This document shows positions 1 through 8,896 of a DNA stretch of 64,000 bases, piece after piece. Below the pieces are notes generated by a model. That model had not been told where the DNA came from. It saw only the letters and a program-made list of their open reading frames with translations, and did not search any database. How positions within the stretch are numbered: the first letter of the stretch is position 1; each line of letters begins with the position of its first letter. The position numbers were made by a program, and so were the translations under genes. Source of the DNA: Dyadobacter sp. CY261 (lineage in GTDB: Bacteria > Bacteroidota > Bacteroidia > Cytophagales > Spirosomataceae); NCBI RefSeq assembly GCF_021440085.1, contig NZ_JAKCPW010000001.1, forward strand, positions 1,116,001 to 1,180,000, in the 5' to 3' direction.

Positions 1-1292
1 TCCAGGATACTTCCCTGACTATGAAGCTGCTCCCTTAATACGCGCACTTCCATTTCATTGGCGGCCGCTGAGGTGCGAATTGACTGCACGGCAGCAAGGC
101 CGGCAGCAGTTCCCATAGCCATGGTCTGTGCCATCGACCGGCAGGAGGCATGCGCATCGTGTGTTGCGGAAAAACAGCGGCCCGCCACCCACACGGTTTG
201 ACTGGTTTTAGGCACGATCGTGCCGTAAGGAACGCCGTAAATACCGCTTTGAGGAATGTATTCCCAGTGGGTCTCGCTGGCGCCGTCCTTACCCTCCCGG
301 TGATCTTCAATTGGCGCGCCACAGAGCAGAATGCTGTCATGCGGAATGCTGGCGGCCATGCATTCGTCTTTGGTGAGCCGGTGTTCGCCATACACCCGGC
401 GCGTTTCGCGAACGCCGATTTGATGCGACAGGCCGATAACTTTGGCATCGGCATAGCCGGGCACTTCTTTGCGGAAAAATGTTTCAAACAGAAATGCCTG
501 CCGTCGGCCTTCCATTTCCGCCTGGGTTAACTCATTTATATTTAGGGCATTCAGGCCGGCGACCTTCACTGCGACTGTCGATATGCATTTGGGAATGTTC
601 ATCGCATGTGCCGAGCCTTCCTTGCGCGGTAACGGAAGTGACGTGTCCGCCATGCGCTGCGCCAGCATTTTCTTTCCGCCCGATTTCTCGAACTGGTCCA
701 ATTCTACATTCGCCATTCGGAATGTGGTCGTCATACTTTGCGCGGGCTCTTTTTGTCCGGCTATTTCGTAGTCAAAACCGGCCAGGTGGCAAAAGTCCGC
801 GTCGCCCGAGGCGTCGATAACGCGTTGGGGGATGACATTCAGAAAGCCGGATTTGTTCCAGAAAATACATTCATAGCGCCCGTCCGGAAGCACATTTACA
901 TCAATTAGTGCCGTATGCAGCAGTACTTTGACCCCCGCTTCCAACAGCATCTTGTCCCATATGGCTTTAAGGCGCTCGGGATGATAATTGACCCCGGTCC
1001 CGGCTCCGTAGGTATTGGGCCTTAGGAATACCTCGCCCACATTATCCAGCTCATTCACAACCAGGTCGGGCAGGCCGCCCACGATCTTTTTGGGTGTCTC
1101 ACCAGGTGTAAAAAAGCCATAAAAGGTGTCCAGCATCTGCGTGGAGGTTCCCCCGAAAAACCCGTAGCGTTCCACCAGCAGTACATTGTTCGAAGAAGCC
1201 CGGGCCGCTGCTATGGCTGCCATACAACCGGCCGACCCGGCGCCGATAACGAGAATGTCAATGCCGTGAATCGAATGCGTTGTTGCCGACAT
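1..1292 (-). CDS. FAD-dependent oxidoreductase (3' end outside window)
   Basis: The frame is open from an ATG at 1292 to the left edge, about 430 residues, so the C-terminus is missing. The N-terminus carries the dinucleotide-binding fold VIGAGSAGCMAA (GxGxxG), followed by an FFGGTST segment and, near the middle, RVIDASGDADF, which together are typical of the FAD_oxidored family (PF12831). No signal peptide is seen, so it is probably cytoplasmic. It is the last visible gene of a minus-strand operon (SDR, ROK kinase, SIS protein, this gene) and starts only 7 bases after the SIS stop. Substrate is unknown; oxidation of a sugar derivative or polyol is an inference from the neighbours. Family call is firm, reaction is not. 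Confidence 0.88.
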   Translation of the reverse strand, partial: MSATTHSIHGIDILVIGAGSAGCMAAIAAARASSNNVLLVERYGFFGGTSTQMLDTFYGFFTPGETPKKIVGGLPDLVVNELDNVGEVFLRPNTYGAGTGVNYHPERLKAIWDKMLLEAGVKVLLHTALIDVNVLPDGRYECIFWNKSGFLNVIPQRVIDASGDADFCHLAGFDYEIAGQKEPAQSMTTTFRMANVELDQFEKSGGKKMLAQRMADTSLPLPRKEGSAHAMNIPKCISTVAVKVAGLNALNINELTQAEMEGRRQAFLFETFFRKEVPGYADAKVIGLSHQIGVRETRRVYGEHRLTKDECMAASIPHDSILLCGAPIEDHREGKDGASETHWEYIPQSGIYGVPYGTIVPKTSQTVWVAGRCFSATHDAHASCRSMAQTMAMGTAAGLAAVQSIRTSAAANEMEVRVLREQLHSQGSIL

Positions 1293-1298
1293 AGTTTT

Positions 1299-2102
1299 TC
1301 AGTTTTGGTCGGAAACGTAGCTGGCAATGCCTACTTTTTTATACAATCGTGATACGCGGTGCGCGTGTTCATCATAGGCCGCCTGAAACAATTCGGCTGC
1401 CCTGTCAGCGCCCACCAAAGCGGAGGCCGTCAGCACTTTGGGAGGCGCACCGGCCAGTACGAGCAGATTGGCCAGCTCCGCCTTAATGCAGTTGATAAGC
1501 ATGCACGAGCCGACCGTTGAGCCGGGTGCAACGGGCGTATCCAGTCCCTCAATGCTGACCATGGCATCCCCTGCGGGCGCGCCCGAATCGAGTACAATGT
1601 CACAGAAGTCTTGGAGTTTGAGCCCGTCCTGACGTTTGCTCGTACTGACCTGGGAGTGTTCCATGGAGATGATACCAACGGTCTTAATGCCTTGCTGCTG
1701 AAATAGTTCGGCCAATTCGATCGGGACGACATTGCAGCCCGATGACGAAATGATAATGGCTGAATCCTGGTCTGACAAATCGAAATTGCGCAGGATTTGT
1801 TTGGCAAACCCGCTCACGTTTTCTAAAAACATGGCCTGGCGCTGCCCGTTTGCCCCGACAACCAGGTTATGGAAGGTAAGCGAAAGTTCAACGATGGGAT
1901 TGAATCCCGGAAAAGAGCCATAGCGCGGCCACATTTCTTCCACCATAATGCGGCTATGGCCGCTGCCGAAGATATGGACCATTCGCCCGGCCAGAATAGA
2001 AGAAGCGAAAAGCTTTGCAACGGCCTGAATTTTTTCCTCCTGCTGTGAAACGGCCGCTATCAGGCCCTGGCATTTGCCTAAAAAATCTTGGGTATAACTC
2101 AT
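1299..2102 (-). CDS. SIS-domain sugar isomerase-like protein (UPF0309-like)
   Basis: A 267-residue phosphosugar-binding protein. The SIS fold shows in MVHIFGSGHSR near residue 40 and in AIIISSSGCN near residue 115, both Ser-rich phosphate-binding loops. The layout, with an EEMW stretch after GSGHS, matches the UPF0309 group of sugar-isomerase-domain proteins. An in-frame ATG lies upstream at 2135, only 3 bases after the ROK kinase stop. I prefer 2102 because the family normally begins with the helix starting MSYTQDF. Co-transcription with a ROK kinase suggests it acts on a phosphorylated, possibly amino, sugar made by that kinase; this is inference. A second, unrelated-type SIS protein occurs at 35292. 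Confidence 0.85.
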   Translation of the reverse strand: MSYTQDFLGKCQGLIAAVSQQEEKIQAVAKLFASSILAGRMVHIFGSGHSRIMVEEMWPRYGSFPGFNPIVELSLTFHNLVVGANGQRQAMFLENVSGFAKQILRNFDLSDQDSAIIISSSGCNVVPIELAELFQQQGIKTVGIISMEHSQVSTSKRQDGLKLQDFCDIVLDSGAPAGDAMVSIEGLDTPVAPGSTVGSCMLINCIKAELANLLVLAGAPPKVLTASALVGADRAAELFQAAYDEHAHRVSRLYKKVGIASYVSDQN

Positions 2103-2138
2103 TTTACAAAAGTTTGATGATCCCGCCGCAGCCATAAG

Positions 2139-3080
2139 CTACCTGACGATTTCCTGGTTAATGGGCTCGCACTTGACCGGCAAGCCAGTGTTTTTTGTTT
2201 TTAAGAAGGCAAAAGTGGCCGCGCCGACGGCTCCCGCCCAATCGCTGTATTTGGCTTCTCTGACCTGAGTTTGCTTTTCTTTGGGTCTGAATTCATACAC
2301 ATTCATAAAAGCGTTGAGGGGGGTAAACAGCGCTTCGCCGGCTTTGGTAACGCCTCCTGCCAGCCCGATCACTTCCGGGGAGACGATATTGGCGATGGAG
2401 GAAAGGGCCAGGCCTAGTTTACGGACCGAGTCCAGCCAGAGCCAGGAAGCAAAGGGCTCATTTTTCAGGTAACCGGCGACCAGTTCATGCGTAGAAGCGA
2501 AACGACCGGCCGAACGGCGGTGAACGGAATAGTTGCCGATCGCATATTCCAGACTTCCCGGCATACCCAAAAGGCTTAATTCATCGTCATGCGGATTCAA
2601 TGTCATATGACCGAAATGGCCGGCCATTTGCCCAAGACCCTGGTGTAATTCGCCATTAATCAGCAAACCGCCGCCAACACCGGTGCCCAGCGTGAGTAAA
2701 ACCGCATTTTTACAGTCCTTAATGGTGCCGAATGTCGCTTCTGCAAGCAGCGCTGCATGCGCGTCATTCAACACATAGGTGGGCGTGTTCAGGTAAGTTT
2801 CCCAATGAAAGTTTTCCACACCGGCAAGCCTTCCGGGCATGTAGGCAATGTGACTATTTGCCTGATTGGCAAAACCCGGACATGAAAGGCCGATCAGGTC
2901 GATCGGGCCTGGAAATGCCTGTTTCAAATGGCCGACCAGGAAAAAAATCGTCTCCCTCCACTTTCCGGCAGAATCGTCATCAGTGGGCACGGTGTGCTGA
3001 TGCAAAATTTCGCCGCGGGCATTCAAAACGACTCCTTTGATGTTGGTGCCTCCGACATCGATACCGATAGCTGCTTTCAT
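2139..3080 (-). CDS. ROK-family sugar kinase lacking the zinc cysteines
   Basis: A 313-residue ROK protein, expected to phosphorylate a hexose or amino sugar with ATP in the cytoplasm. The N-terminal phosphate loop IGIDVGGTNIKG, the LTLGTGVGGG motif near residue 130 and AGHFGHM near residue 150 are clear. The usual Cys-x-Cys-Gly-x-x-Gly-Cys-x-Glu zinc motif is replaced by a cysteine-free stretch ending GMPGSLE, so structural zinc is probably not bound. Its ATG overlaps the SDR stop by 4 bases (ATGA) and the SIS gene follows within a few bases, so translation is likely coupled. The paralogue at 33477 keeps the cysteines. Confidence 0.9.
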   Translation of the reverse strand: MKAAIGIDVGGTNIKGVVLNARGEILHQHTVPTDDDSAGKWRETIFFLVGHLKQAFPGPIDLIGLSCPGFANQANSHIAYMPGRLAGVENFHWETYLNTPTYVLNDAHAALLAEATFGTIKDCKNAVLLTLGTGVGGGLLINGELHQGLGQMAGHFGHMTLNPHDDELSLLGMPGSLEYAIGNYSVHRRSAGRFASTHELVAGYLKNEPFASWLWLDSVRKLGLALSSIANIVSPEVIGLAGGVTKAGEALFTPLNAFMNVYEFRPKEKQTQVREAKYSDWAGAVGAATFAFLKTKNTGLPVKCEPINQEIVR

Positions 3081-3871
3081 ATCGGGTCGGTTTGATACTG
3101 GCCCTCGGAAACTTCCCAGCCGCCGTCCACATAAAGGGTTTGCGCGGTTGTGAAAGCCGAGCCGTCGGACATAAAATAAACCGCGGCCGCGTCCAGGTCC
3201 TGCGGGCGGCCATTTCGTCCGCCGTCGAGGGGCTGCTTGGTTTTGACGAAATTTAATATTGTTTCGTCCTTGCTTGCCCGTTCCGACATCGGTGTCTCCA
3301 CCAGGGCAGGCGCCAGGATATTCACACGGATATTATCAGCTGCGTAGTAGGCGGCAATGGATTTGGTAAAGCCTGTTACTGCCGATTTGGCCGCTGCGTA
3401 AGCATGGGTAACGAAGTACCGCGGGGAAGGAGAAAAACCAAGTACTGAGCTCATATTCAGAATGCTGCCGCCTCTGCCCAACCGCCTGAATGCCTGGACT
3501 GCTGCCTGATTGGAAAGCATCAGCCCCGTGAGATTCAGGGCAAGCGTATGCTCCCATCCTTCCAGGGTCAATTCGTGTAAAGGGCCGTCACCTGCTTTCC
3601 TCCCGCTGCCGCCTGCCACGTGATAAAGGCCGTCAAATCCCCCAAACTCGTCGAGGCACAACTCAATAGCGTGCTGCGCGGTTGCAGCATGGACCGCATC
3701 GCCCGGCAACACGCGTGCAGCCTCGCCCAGGAGCGTTTTTGCTGTCTGGCAGCTTTCTGTATTTCTTCCTACCAGCGTCACCTTTGCTCCCTGTCCGACA
3801 AATGCCTTCGCCGCAGACAGGCCAATGCCGGTTGTGCCACCAATGATGACTATTTTCTTGTCTTGCAGCAT
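3077..3871 (-). CDS. SDR-family NAD(P)-dependent oxidoreductase
   Basis: A 264-residue classical short-chain dehydrogenase. The cofactor-binding GGTTGIGLSA is near residue 11, the catalytic Ser lies in NMSSVLG and the Tyr/Lys pair in YAAAKSAVTGF. The C-terminal TAQTLYVDGGW is the usual family ending. It is the first gene of the minus-strand operon running to the left edge and overlaps the ROK kinase start by 4 bases. The divergent AraC gene at 3981 lies about 110 bp away, so that gap probably carries both promoters. Substrate is unknown; a sugar or sugar-alcohol oxidation feeding the ROK/SIS steps is inference. Confidence 0.9.
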   Translation of the reverse strand: MLQDKKIVIIGGTTGIGLSAAKAFVGQGAKVTLVGRNTESCQTAKTLLGEAARVLPGDAVHAATAQHAIELCLDEFGGFDGLYHVAGGSGRKAGDGPLHELTLEGWEHTLALNLTGLMLSNQAAVQAFRRLGRGGSILNMSSVLGFSPSPRYFVTHAYAAAKSAVTGFTKSIAAYYAADNIRVNILAPALVETPMSERASKDETILNFVKTKQPLDGGRNGRPQDLDAAAVYFMSDGSAFTTAQTLYVDGGWEVSEGQYQTDPI

Positions 3872-3980
3872 AGATAAGTCATTATAATACCGTACTTGAT
3901 ATTCGCAACTGAATTATACCACAAAACAATTGGGATTTTCCTTATCTTTCCACTGCTAATCAATTATTACCGATACTATT

Positions 3981-4862
3981 TTGACCAAATTAAATCAGGG
4001 AAAAACCGCGCTTTTTCAAAAGTTGCCGCTTCCGGCGGATAACTCCTTTATTATAAGCCGGTACGAGTCGCCCCACTTTGAGACGCCCTGGCATTTCCAT
4101 GAAGAGTATGAATTGGTTTACTGCGAAAGGGGTTTTGGCAGCAAGTTTATCGGCAATAATTTCTCTGCCTATCAAGAGGGGGAAATCGCCTTTATTGGAA
4201 AAAATGTACCGCACCTTTTCAAAGCTGATGACTCTTTTTATCAGATGGGGGCAGACATCAAACCAAGCTCGATTGTCTTGCAGTTTTTAGAAGGTTGTTT
4301 AGGCCGGGATTTTTTTAGCATCCCCGAAATGACCGAGGTGAGGAATTTGTTTGCTTATGCGCAGAATGGATTAATGGTGCTGGGTGAGACCCGCGCAACA
4401 ATCAAGTCGATTCTTTTCGAAATGCTCGAATCGGGTAAAGTCGGACGGCTGAAAGGATTGATCGAGATATTGGGCATATTATCCGAATCGAAAGAATTAC
4501 AGCCACTTTCGGTCCATCAGATCAGTGGGATCAACAGCAAGGACAGTATGAAGATGAACAGGGTCCTTGAATATGCCTTACAGCACTATAAAGATGACAT
4601 TTCGATTGGCATCGCTGCCGATCTGGCCAACCTTTCCGAATCTGCCTTTTGTCGTTATTTTAAGTCACGTACCCAGAAATCTTTCCTGGGCTTCATCATA
4701 GAAATGCGTCTGAACGAAGGGCGCAGGCTCTTAAAAGAAACCAACCTCTCTGTTTTAGAAATATGCTATGAATCCGGCTTCAAAAACCTGTCGAATTTCA
4801 ACCGGCTTTTCCGCAAACAATTCAACGAAAGTCCTTTGGAATACAGGCGGGGTTTGCAATGA
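3981..4862 (+). CDS. AraC-family transcriptional regulator
   Basis: A 293-residue regulator with an N-terminal cupin sensor domain (ETPWHFHEEYELVYCERG, about residues 37-55) and a C-terminal pair of helix-turn-helix motifs (IGIAADLANLSESAFCRYFK, and EICYESGFKNLSNFNRLFRK near the end). The start is TTG: an in-frame stop lies about 24 bases upstream and no ATG occurs nearby. It is divergent from the SDR operon and convergent with a paralogous AraC gene at 4882-5766, with 19 bases between stops. The cupin domain probably binds a sugar. Likely targets are the SDR operon or the dehydrogenase/SusCD genes; this is inferred from position only. Confidence 0.9.
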   Translation: MTKLNQGKTALFQKLPLPADNSFIISRYESPHFETPWHFHEEYELVYCERGFGSKFIGNNFSAYQEGEIAFIGKNVPHLFKADDSFYQMGADIKPSSIVLQFLEGCLGRDFFSIPEMTEVRNLFAYAQNGLMVLGETRATIKSILFEMLESGKVGRLKGLIEILGILSESKELQPLSVHQISGINSKDSMKMNRVLEYALQHYKDDISIGIAADLANLSESAFCRYFKSRTQKSFLGFIIEMRLNEGRRLLKETNLSVLEICYESGFKNLSNFNRLFRKQFNESPLEYRRGLQ

Positions 4863-4881
4863 TCCAAGATCGCAAACGACT

Positions 4882-5766
4882 CTACTCACTTCCGGTGTCC
4901 GAAACGACCTGGCCTTTTTGAAGCTGGGTATGCCGTTTTCTGTATTTGAGAGGTGACATCCGCACTTGCTTGACAAAATGAGCACTGAAGTTTGACCAGT
5001 TCTGAAACCCGCTCTCGTAACATATTTCTGTGACGGACATATCCGTTGTCGCCAGCAACTTACAGGCATGCGCGATCCGGATCTCTGTTAAAAAATTGAC
5101 ATAGCTTTTTTTGGTGCTCTTCTTAAAATAATGGCAGAAGGCAGACACGCTTTTGTTGGTCAGTGCCGCCACCTCTTCCACGCGCACCTTCCTTTGGAAA
5201 TGCTGCATGGAATATTCAAAAACCAGGTGGATGTGGTTCTGGTCCTGCTTCGTGAGGTTAACGATAGGGAAATTAGTTAAATGCCTAACTTCTTCCGAAA
5301 CACTTATTTGGTGAAGGCAGTCCAGCAGTGCCCCCATTTGCGGGAAGCCTGCCAGGGACTCAATTTTTTTTAAATAGTCTCCGATCATCTCTTTCAGACT
5401 GCCCGTCAGCAAGACGCCCTGGGAAGCATTCTGCAATAGCGTACCGATGAGCTGCATTTCAGGCAGCAGTAAAAAGTTTCCCTGAAACAGCTCTTCCCTG
5501 AACTGGACGACTATTGCGCTGCTCATCATGGCTGGATCATTTTTACGAAACCAGTGCGGTAAATTCCGGCCCAGCAGAAACACATCGCCCATCTGGTACT
5601 CGCCAATATAGTCGCCGATAAAGGCCGTTCCCGAACCGCAACTTTGAAGTACAAGCTCATATTCTACGTGCTGATGCCAGGGCGTTTCAAAATTCGGGGT
5701 GGTATAAGTCCTGGCTACAAACGACGAGCTCTCATCGACAGGGAGTTTTTGAATTAATGGTTTCAT
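4882..5766 (-). CDS. AraC-family transcriptional regulator (paralogue)
   Basis: A 294-residue paralogue of the gene at 3981, with the same architecture: cupin region ETPWHQHVEYELVL, first HTH around ALTNKSVSAFCHYFKKS, second HTH around EICYESGFQNWSNFSAHF. The two proteins share many positions but differ clearly in the sensor domain, so they may sense different ligands. It is transcribed away from the PQQ-dehydrogenase gene at 5975, and the 208-bp gap between them probably holds divergent promoters. Control of the dehydrogenase and the first SusCD pair (which lacks its own ECF/FecR system) is a reasonable inference. Confidence 0.9.
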   Translation of the reverse strand: MKPLIQKLPVDESSSFVARTYTTPNFETPWHQHVEYELVLQSCGSGTAFIGDYIGEYQMGDVFLLGRNLPHWFRKNDPAMMSSAIVVQFREELFQGNFLLLPEMQLIGTLLQNASQGVLLTGSLKEMIGDYLKKIESLAGFPQMGALLDCLHQISVSEEVRHLTNFPIVNLTKQDQNHIHLVFEYSMQHFQRKVRVEEVAALTNKSVSAFCHYFKKSTKKSYVNFLTEIRIAHACKLLATTDMSVTEICYESGFQNWSNFSAHFVKQVRMSPLKYRKRHTQLQKGQVVSDTGSE

Positions 5767-5974
5767 CTGGTATGTTCCGGCCTTTTAGGGATAAAATTTC
5801 AATGTAATTCAAAATACCAGATAAAATTAAGAAAATATCGATGGAAACTGCCTGTGTAGCTGCCTTTCTTTGCATTATACTATTTCATGAAATATTTGTC
5901 CTCATCCCAGTTTACGGGCGTTGTACAGCCGTGAGATTCCCTTGGCTGTTTTCTTATTAAAATTTAACCGGATT

Positions 5975-8689
5975 ATGAATAGATCTACCCTGATCAAAAA
6001 AGCATGTTTGCTGATTGTCGGCACTTCGTTGTTTTGCTGGAAAATGATTTCTCCGGCCGTTCCGCCGGCCAAAACGGCATCTGAAAAACCGGACGAAAAC
6101 CGGTTTTCAAAAGTCATACTTTCCGAGAACCTGAATGAGCCCATGGAATTGGTCGTACTTCCCGACGGCGGGGTGCTGGTAGCCGAGCGAAATGGCGGTT
6201 TGCTACTATATGATCCGGCAACGTCAAAAACGGAGAAGATTCAGCAGATCCCGGTTTTCAGCAAGCTCGAAGATGGCCTTCTGGGAATTGCCCTGGATCC
6301 GAAATTCAGCGAAAACCGCTGGGTATACCTGTTTTATTCCCCCGTGGGCGACACGCCTCAGCAATATGTGTCCCGGTTTGATTTTGATGGGAAAAAGCTT
6401 GATCTGACATCAGAAAAGGTTTTAATTAAAATACCAACCCAGCGCGAGGAATGCTGCCATTCTGGTGGCTCTATTGCTTTTGGCAAGGACGGTAATCTGT
6501 TTATTGCCACCGGGGACAACACCAGCCCGTTTGGCTCCAACTACTACGCGCCGCTCGACGAAAGGCCTGGCCGCACGTCCTGGGATGCGCAGCGTTCAGC
6601 GGGAAATACCAATGATCTGCGGGGGAAGATTCTCCGGATCCATCCCGAGGCCGATGGTACGTACAGCATCCCGAACGGCAATTTGTTTGATAAAGCCAAT
6701 CCACTGGCGCGCCCGGAGATCTACGTGATGGGCTGCCGAAATCCGATACGTATTTCAGCTGACCCGAAAAACGGCTATTTGTACTGGGGCGATGTGGGGC
6801 AGAATGGCGAGAAAGATAGTGAACGTGGGCCGAGGAGCTGGGACGAATGGAACCAGGCAAAGCAGGTAGGAAACTTTGGCTGGCCCTATTTCGCGGGTGA
6901 TAACAAGCCCTATGCAGAATACGATTTCGCCCGGGAGAAGGCTGGTAAATTTTTTGATCCGCTTCGCCCGGTTAACCATTCGGTTAATAATACGGGGTTG
7001 AAAGAGCTTCCTCCTGCTCAGCCCGCATTCATCTGGTATAACTATGTGGAGTCGGACCTGTTTCCGCACCTTGGGACAGGGGGTAAAAGTCCGATGGTAG
7101 GCCCGGTGTTTTATTCAGATCAATACAAAAAATCGGATCGCTCCTTTCCGGACTACTACAATGGTAAGCTGTTTATATTTGAATGGATGCGTGACTGGAT
7201 CAATGTCGTCACCATGAAACCGGACGGCAGCTATGAAAGCATTGAGCCCTTCATGCCCAAAACACAGTTCGACCACCCGATCGACATGGAGTTTGGCCCG
7301 GACGGCGCGATGTACCTTCTCGAATATGGTACTTACTGGTTTGCACAAAACGCCAATTCCAGATTGGTCAGGATTGATTACTCGGAAGGAAACAGGCCCC
7401 CGCTGGCGAAAATAAACGCCAGTACCAAAGTAGGATCGGCCCCGCTGACTGTGCGCTTTTCGGCCAGGGGAACCACCGATTACGATCCTGGGGACAAGTT
7501 GACCTATGAATGGAGCTTTGGGGATGTGCGCGGTGCCCAGCCGGCAAAATCCAGCTCGGAAGAGCCCGTATTTACCTTCAAAAAACCGGGCATTTATCAG
7601 GTGAAACTGACAGTTACGGATCAGGGCCGGAAATCCTCTTCCAAAACGATGGAAATCAAAGTAGGTAACGAGCCGCCAAAGATTGCAGTCGAGTGGCCTT
7701 CCAACCGTTCCTTTTACTGGCCCGATCAAACGATCGCATACAAAACAAAGATCACGGACAAGGAGGATCAGCTCAAAGGCGGTATCGATCCAGGCCGGGC
7801 GGTCGTCACATTTGAACACATTCCATTTGGAGAAGACATTACGCTGGCAGCACAGAACTATGAGTCGGCCGTGGGTACCACCAGACTGAGTGCGGGCGAG
7901 AAACTGATTAGTGAAAGTGACTGTAAAGCATGCCACGGACTAGACAAGAAATCTATCGGACCAGCCTATACGGAGATTGCCAAACGCTATAAGGGCGATG
8001 CCAAAGCAGTCGAAAAGCTGGCGGCGAAAGTGCTCAGCGGCGGTAACGGAAACTGGGGAGAAAATGCCATGTCGGCACATCCGCAACTGACTTTGGCGCA
8101 GACTTCCGAGATGGTAAGCTACATCCTTTCCCTGGCGCAGCCGGCCGCAAAAATCAAGTCGCTGCCGCTGTCGGGAACGGTGGTTACTAAATCCACGCAA
8201 ACGGAAGAAGGAGCAGGAAAATACTTATTGACTGTCTCTTATGCGGACAAAGGTGCAAATGGCATTCCCTCGCTTACGACCCGCAAGGAAATCCTGCTTC
8301 GCCCGCCTGTTCTGGAAGCAATTTCTTGCGATACTTCCTCGAAAGCGGCTTTGAACAGCGGTAGTCAGAAAGAACCAGGCAAGGTGCGTTTCACAGAAAA
8401 TAACGCCTATATCGCATTTAAGGACGTTGACCTTACGACCATCAAAACGGTTTCCCTTCAAATGCTTTCCTCGGGGGTGGATGGAACCGTGACCCTGCGC
8501 GAGGGCTCCCCGGATGGCCAGGTAGTAGCGAAATTTCCGATTAAACGATCCAATACGCCTGCTGCAATCGATTCTGAAATCCAGAAAACGAACGGAATCA
8601 AAACGCTCTACTTTGTTTACAATGATGCGAAAAACGAGACAGGTATGTTCAATGGGCCGCTCGTCAAGGCGATTGTTTTCCAAAAGTAG
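5975..8689 (+). CDS. Secreted PQQ-type sugar dehydrogenase with PKD, cytochrome c and C-terminal CBM-like domains
   Basis: About 904 residues from the ATG at 5975. A TTG at 5921 is also open, but the signal peptide MNRSTLIKKACLLIVGTSLF starts at 5975. Domains in order: a glucose/sorbosone-dehydrogenase six-bladed propeller (about residues 45-460; ECCHSGGSIAF and GNLFIATGDN typical), a PKD domain (about 470-570), a cytochrome c domain with haem motif CKACH and a later AMSAHP as likely axial-Met region (about 620-710), and a beta-rich C-terminus resembling a CBM6-type module. It probably oxidises sugars in the periplasm or at the cell surface and passes electrons to its own haem. Similar multidomain fusions are known in Bacteroidota; the exact sugar is unknown. 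Confidence 0.88.
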   Translation: MNRSTLIKKACLLIVGTSLFCWKMISPAVPPAKTASEKPDENRFSKVILSENLNEPMELVVLPDGGVLVAERNGGLLLYDPATSKTEKIQQIPVFSKLEDGLLGIALDPKFSENRWVYLFYSPVGDTPQQYVSRFDFDGKKLDLTSEKVLIKIPTQREECCHSGGSIAFGKDGNLFIATGDNTSPFGSNYYAPLDERPGRTSWDAQRSAGNTNDLRGKILRIHPEADGTYSIPNGNLFDKANPLARPEIYVMGCRNPIRISADPKNGYLYWGDVGQNGEKDSERGPRSWDEWNQAKQVGNFGWPYFAGDNKPYAEYDFAREKAGKFFDPLRPVNHSVNNTGLKELPPAQPAFIWYNYVESDLFPHLGTGGKSPMVGPVFYSDQYKKSDRSFPDYYNGKLFIFEWMRDWINVVTMKPDGSYESIEPFMPKTQFDHPIDMEFGPDGAMYLLEYGTYWFAQNANSRLVRIDYSEGNRPPLAKINASTKVGSAPLTVRFSARGTTDYDPGDKLTYEWSFGDVRGAQPAKSSSEEPVFTFKKPGIYQVKLTVTDQGRKSSSKTMEIKVGNEPPKIAVEWPSNRSFYWPDQTIAYKTKITDKEDQLKGGIDPGRAVVTFEHIPFGEDITLAAQNYESAVGTTRLSAGEKLISESDCKACHGLDKKSIGPAYTEIAKRYKGDAKAVEKLAAKVLSGGNGNWGENAMSAHPQLTLAQTSEMVSYILSLAQPAAKIKSLPLSGTVVTKSTQTEEGAGKYLLTVSYADKGANGIPSLTTRKEILLRPPVLEAISCDTSSKAALNSGSQKEPGKVRFTENNAYIAFKDVDLTTIKTVSLQMLSSGVDGTVTLREGSPDGQVVAKFPIKRSNTPAAIDSEIQKTNGIKTLYFVYNDAKNETGMFNGPLVKAIVFQK

Positions 8690-8771
8690 GCGCAGGGCAT
8701 TTGCCAAAAATTGACCGCTTCCCCATTTTCCATCTTAAATCAAATCCTATGAGCTGATCACCAAATAAGAA

Positions 8772-8802
8772 GGGTTGATGATGTTTGGAGCATCACCAAC
8801 CC
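8772..8802 (+). promoter_or_regulatory. Leader hairpin 1 upstream of SusC
   Basis: A 12-bp stem, gggttgatgatg paired with catcaccaaccc (one G-T type mismatch), encloses a 7-base loop. No T-run follows directly. It sits between the dehydrogenase stop and the SusC start, immediately before a second hairpin. It may be the dehydrogenase terminator or part of a regulated leader. Confidence 0.5.
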
Positions 8803-8814
8803 ATTGATTAATGT

Positions 8815-8851
8815 ACCCTGCGACTACATCCGCTGCGAACGGATGCAGGGT
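8815..8851 (+). promoter_or_regulatory. Bulged leader hairpin 2 upstream of SusC
   Basis: ACCCTGC (8815-8821) pairs perfectly with GCAGGGT (8845-8851), and inside it ATCCG (8828-8832) pairs with CGGAT (8840-8844). This leaves a 6-base bulge GACTAC on one side only and a 7-base loop CTGCGAA. The sequence TTCGTTTTGCCC follows, so an attenuator-like role for the SusC gene starting at 8897 is possible. No known riboswitch class is recognised. Confidence 0.5.
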
Positions 8852-8896
8852 TCGTTTTGCCCTATTTTTCAATTTAAACAAAACTCTTGTGAAGTT

